NCBI GenBank assembly: GCA_022360105.1
Contig: JAKSDL010000667.1
Location: forward strand, 1-8,757
Direction of reading: 5' to 3'
DNA: 8,757 nt
From: Pseudomonadota bacterium
GTDB lineage: Bacteria; SAR324; XYD2-FULL-50-16; JAHJRI01
Made by a program: the position numbers and the translations under genes. The notes beneath the pieces are model-generated. The model worked only from the letters and a program-made list of their open reading frames with translations. It was not told the origin of the DNA and did not search any database. Shown one piece after another: positions 6,185 through 8,757 of this stretch (position 1 is the stretch's first letter; each line of letters starts with the position of its first letter).

Positions 6185-7930
6185 CTAAATACTCGCTGTA
6201 ATTTCAGGGAATACCAGGTAAAACATGATATAAGCCATCAACAGGGTCAGGCAAAGGTTAAATGACTGACCACATACATACAGAATTAACGGCTTTCCAC
6301 CCTTAAAATAATCCTTTAACTCCCTGAAGTTGGAAGCAAGACCGATACTGGCAAAAGCAAGGCAGAAAAACCAGCCACGACCGATTTTTGACAGTCCGCG
6401 AATGGCACCATGATCGATCACCATATAGGCAACATCTGCACCAAGTGTTGAATAAAGAGTCGAGAAGAAAATAGAAGCTACGATGAAACCAATCACAAAC
6501 TTTGGGAATCGGTTCCAGATTTCACCCGCACCGACCTTGGCACCAGTTTCCGACTTTTCAACTTTTGCCACCCAATAGAGAGCAACGCAGAAAGCTACAA
6601 TACCGATCAGAACGTTTTGGATCATTTTAATGGTCGCTGCTACATAAAGAGCCCTTTCACTTAAAAAAGCACCGGCAGCAGCCACGGCACCCGTAGCATC
6701 AATTGTTCCGCCCATCCAGGCTCCACCCAAAACGTGAGGCATATTAACTGACTTGATGATAGCCGGCATGACAATCATCATGACGGAAGTAAATACCAGG
6801 GACAGGCCCACGGCCAGGGTCAATTCTTCTTTTTTAGCCCGACAGGCAGAAGCAGTAGCGATGGCAGCCGAGACACCGCAGACCGACATATCGGCAGAAA
6901 CAGTCATATTCAAGGTTTTGGAAGGAACTTTGATGACTTTCTGGCCAAAAATATATGTGGTTACCAGAACAACCGGTGTGACAATCCAGGCGACAAAAAT
7001 CCCGGGAATTCCGATTGCCAGGATCTTTCCAAAAAGAATTTCTGCTCCCAAAAGCACCAGACCGGTTTTAATATAGTATTCCGTTTGAACGGCTGGGAGT
7101 ACCCATTTTGGTGTACCCAGGGTGTTACTGATAATCAGGCCGAACAGAATGGCCCAGGCCGCATAACCGATTCCATAGTGTTTCATGGTGGCATTGCCGG
7201 AAGCAAAGTAAGCAAGAACAGCCACTCCAAAAATGACGGTAAATCCTTTGGCAAAACTTAAAAATTTCTCACCCATGGCAGCCATACCAATTCCAAAAAA
7301 CAGGATCAGGATAGCCATAAAAATCAGTAAGTTTGGGATCCTATTGTAGGGTTTGACGGATGTTTTCTTTTTTGCTTTTGAAGCCTTGCTTTGGGCGGAG
7401 CGCCAGTCGTCGATGGCTGCAACTGCATTATTGTTTAAGGACCGGTTGTTAAATCCTGCACTCGCTGCGGCTGCTTCAGCAGATCTGGCCAGAGTCAGCA
7501 TTTCGATTTCAGCAGCTTTGGCTTTGTCGTAGTTAACCATCGCTTTTGCTTTTTTGGCCCGGGCTGCCTCCTCACTTAAGTAAAAAGACTCAATGGGGTT
7601 GGAGGACCAACCGGCAGGCTTGTTTGTGATCGACTTGATGGTTTTTCCAATTGAAGAACTGTTGGCTTTCAGTTCTTTTTTGGAATCAACAGCCTGGTAC
7701 CAGGCTATGGTTTTGAAAGGTGCTTTTTCCGATTCTGCCACCAGGACGTTGTTCGCGGCCGTAATCTTTTGTTTTGCATCATCGCCTGCCTTGGGCAGAA
7801 AAATGATCAAGCCCACAATCAAAAGGAAGAACCCCAGCCAAATTGCCCAGTAATCCTCTTTTTTCCACAAATCGGAAATCTTTTGTTTTCCGCTGTCATA
7901 AACAATTGAACTATTTGCTACATCACTCAT
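6185..7930 (-). CDS. YeiH/UPF0324-family putative sulfate exporter with extra N-terminal domain
   Basis: Integral membrane transporter of the family annotated as 'putative sulfate exporter' (UPF0324, YeiH of E. coli). The substrate of the family is not firmly established. The C-terminal 380 residues (about 198-581) are the family core, with about ten hydrophobic segments and family-like motifs: KTGLVLLGAEILFGKI (288-303), MTVSADMSVCGVSAAIATAS (342-361), GGAWMGGTIDATGAVAAAG (402-420) and FCLAFASIGLASNF (522-535). E. coli YeiH is about 350 aa; this protein has 581. The extra part contains a cytoplasmic start, a TM at about 28-46, then about 150 residues (48-197) predicted outside the membrane, rich in Ala, Lys and Glu (119-190, likely helical or coiled coil). 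The frame is continuous, so this is a real extension and not two genes. The start is supported by GGAGAG (minus strand, 7936-7941) five bases before ATG. A sigma-54 activator lies upstream, two small membrane proteins downstream. Confidence 0.9.
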   Translation of the reverse strand: MSDVANSSIVYDSGKQKISDLWKKEDYWAIWLGFFLLIVGLIIFLPKAGDDAKQKITAANNVLVAESEKAPFKTIAWYQAVDSKKELKANSSSIGKTIKSITNKPAGWSSNPIESFYLSEEAARAKKAKAMVNYDKAKAAEIEMLTLARSAEAAAASAGFNNRSLNNNAVAAIDDWRSAQSKASKAKKKTSVKPYNRIPNLLIFMAILILFFGIGMAAMGEKFLSFAKGFTVIFGVAVLAYFASGNATMKHYGIGYAAWAILFGLIISNTLGTPKWVLPAVQTEYYIKTGLVLLGAEILFGKILAIGIPGIFVAWIVTPVVLVTTYIFGQKVIKVPSKTLNMTVSADMSVCGVSAAIATASACRAKKEELTLAVGLSLVFTSVMMIVMPAIIKSVNMPHVLGGAWMGGTIDATGAVAAAGAFLSERALYVAATIKMIQNVLIGIVAFCVALYWVAKVEKSETGAKVGAGEIWNRFPKFVIGFIVASIFFSTLYSTLGADVAYMVIDHGAIRGLSKIGRGWFFCLAFASIGLASNFRELKDYFKGGKPLILYVCGQSFNLCLTLLMAYIMFYLVFPEITASI

Positions 7931-8113
7931 TTAATCTCTCCATCACTCTCCGCTAACGAACTTTATGTTTATTTTTAGATCTTTAGCTTCCAAGTTTGTT
8001 TTTGAATTTATCAAAAAGTAAAAATCAAATTCCTCAAGAATCTGCTAATCGTTGCTTGATGCCTTACCCCTTTTGTAGTGTGCTCTCCAAGCTTGATTAT
8101 TAACGAAAGTCCT

Positions 8114-8164
8114 ATATCAGCAAGTAGCATTCCCTTTACAAACAGCGTGATATCAAGCTGATAT
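8114..8164. promoter_or_regulatory. Inverted ATATCAGC repeats around the candidate promoter
   Basis: ATATCAGC at 8114-8121 is the exact reverse complement of GCTGATAT at 8157-8164. The second copy is also half of a local palindrome ATATCA-AGC-TGATAT (8150-8164). One copy overlaps the putative -12 element and the other lies upstream of the -24 element. This is an arrangement expected for a dimeric regulator site, but the position is closer to the promoter than a typical sigma-54 enhancer site. Confidence 0.35.
8119..8135 (-). promoter_or_regulatory. Candidate sigma-54 (-24/-12) promoter for the transporter
   Basis: On the minus strand GG (8132-8133), ten bases, then GC (8120-8121), in AGGGAATGCTACTTGCTG. 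The -12 half TTGCT matches the consensus; the -24 half (GGAATG against GGCACG) is weaker. It lies about 190 bases upstream of the transporter ATG and downstream of a sigma-54 activator gene, so the context fits. The match is incomplete and could be coincidental. Confidence 0.35.
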
Positions 8165-8302
8165 TATTGGATTTTTAATTCTATAATGAAAAAATTTTAT
8201 TAAATGTGGAAACCGCAGGATGCAGGGGGAACTATACCGAGAAATTAGACTTTCTTAGGTAAAATATTGATATTTATAATAGATAGTGATTGAGGGGAAG
8301 GG

Positions 8303-8320
8303 TGCCTCCATTTAGAGGCA
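8303..8320 (-). terminator. Short hairpin after the sigma-54 activator gene
   Basis: TGCCTC (8303-8308) and GAGGCA (8315-8320) form a perfect six-base stem with a six-base loop, 22 bases past the activator stop on the minus strand. What follows on that strand is CCCTTCCCCTC, pyrimidine-rich but not a clean T-run, so intrinsic termination would be weak. Confidence 0.4.
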
Positions 8321-8342
8321 GTGGTATTTGTCGGAAGCATCT

Positions 8343-8757
8343 TTATTCTGTTTGATCTTGCCTGTAATCATCTGCATTGATGTTGTACCTGTTAATAATC
8401 TTTTGTAATGACTGACGTTTAATACCACTTACCCTGGCAGAAAAAGAAATATTGCCGCCGGTGTTTTCCAGCAAACGAGTGACATAAGAACGCGTAAAAC
8501 TCTCAATGACTCTCTCTTTCAGCTCTTTGTAAGGTCCCTCAAAAGGGATGTCCGGCTGGATTGCTTCATCATTCTTAGGAATCTGGATAACATGTCGCAT
8601 TTGAATCTTCTCGTCGGGAATCGTTGCAGACCACCCCCTGATTGTATTCTCAAGCTCGCGAACATTACCGGGCCAGTCTCTTAAAAGTAGATGATTGAGC
8701 ACATCAGGTGACAGGCTCTTTGGTTCGATTTTCAATTCACAGGCAGCTTTGGCAAGA
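8343..8757 (-). CDS. Sigma-54-dependent transcriptional activator, C-terminal part only
   Basis: The last 137 residues of an NtrC-type bacterial enhancer-binding protein; the gene enters from beyond the right edge, so the start, any receiver or sensor domain and the Walker boxes are not visible. The frame is open through 8757. Visible parts: the end of the AAA+ domain with LLLRDWPGNVRELENTIR (fragment residues 23-40), which contains the sensor-II arginine motif WPGNVRELEN, an acidic linker (50-75), and a Fis-type helix-turn-helix (about 86-124), with GGNISFSARVSGIKRQSLQK. This class binds distant enhancers and uses ATP to open sigma-54 promoters. It lies directly upstream of and parallel to the extended YeiH-type transporter gene, a likely target, supported by a candidate -24/-12 site at 8119-8135. 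Confidence 0.92.
   Translation of the reverse strand, partial: LAKAACELKIEPKSLSPDVLNHLLLRDWPGNVRELENTIRGWSATIPDEKIQMRHVIQIPKNDEAIQPDIPFEGPYKELKERVIESFTRSYVTRLLENTGGNISFSARVSGIKRQSLQKIINRYNINADDYRQDQTE

Larger units (their letters stand above)
7931..8342. other. Regulatory gap between sigma-54 activator and transporter
   Basis: These 412 bases hold no supported gene. Read on the minus strand from the activator stop: a short hairpin (8303-8320), an A/T-rich tract with runs such as AAAAAATTTTATTAAAT (around 8190-8205) that could be bent or bind IHF, a palindrome with an inverted partner (8114-8164), a candidate -24/-12 promoter (8119-8135), a leader of about 180 bases with no recognisable riboswitch, and the GGAGAG ribosome-binding site of the transporter. 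Confidence 0.55.

Noticed and set aside
6753..7076. 107-aa plus-strand frame inside the transporter gene
   Set aside because: It is antisense to conserved transmembrane segments of the transporter and is explained by their codon pattern.
1..8757. CRISPR array, tRNA, rRNA, transposase or phage attachment site
   Set aside because: No regularly spaced direct repeats, no recognisable tRNA or rRNA sequence and no mobile-element protein were seen on either strand.

Overview
The window looks like chromosome of an anaerobic Desulfobacterota (former Deltaproteobacteria, Desulfobacterales-like) bacterium of moderate G+C. This is inference from family resemblance: the truncated kinase has the M-I-A-H-Q-W-R-Q-P-L form of H-box that is frequent in that group, a sigma-54 activator sits beside a long YeiH-type transporter, and two kinds of dispersed intergenic repeat occur (CACGAAG-type and GCTGA-type). 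No ribosomal or other marker gene is present, so the assignment is tentative.

Left part (1-3321, all minus strand): a signalling block read from right to left. A CitA/DcuS-type sensor kinase (1705-3321) is followed after one base by a CitB/DcuR-type response regulator (1020-1703). After 84 bp comes a second, multi-membrane-pass histidine kinase (1-935) that runs off the window. A 536-bp divergent intergenic region (3322-3857) separates this block from a plus-strand LDH2/MDH2-type NAD(P)-dependent 2-hydroxyacid dehydrogenase (3858-4919). That layout suggests the two-component system senses a di- or tricarboxylate or related hydroxyacid and controls the dehydrogenase.

Right part (4911-8757, all minus strand): read from right to left, the C-terminal end of a sigma-54-dependent activator (8343-8757), a 412-bp regulatory gap with a candidate -24/-12 promoter, a 581-aa YeiH/UPF0324 'putative sulfate exporter' protein carrying a roughly 195-residue N-terminal extension (6185-7930), a 338-bp gap rich in repeats, a 79-aa single-pass membrane protein (5607-5846), a strong hairpin, and a 194-aa membrane-anchored helical protein (4911-5495). 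The last gene overlaps the dehydrogenase tail to tail by 9 bp.

The best candidate for something undescribed is the right-hand group: a transporter with an extra membrane-anchored, probably periplasmic domain plus two small membrane proteins of unknown function, possibly under sigma-54 control. No rRNA, tRNA, CRISPR array, transposase or integrase was seen.
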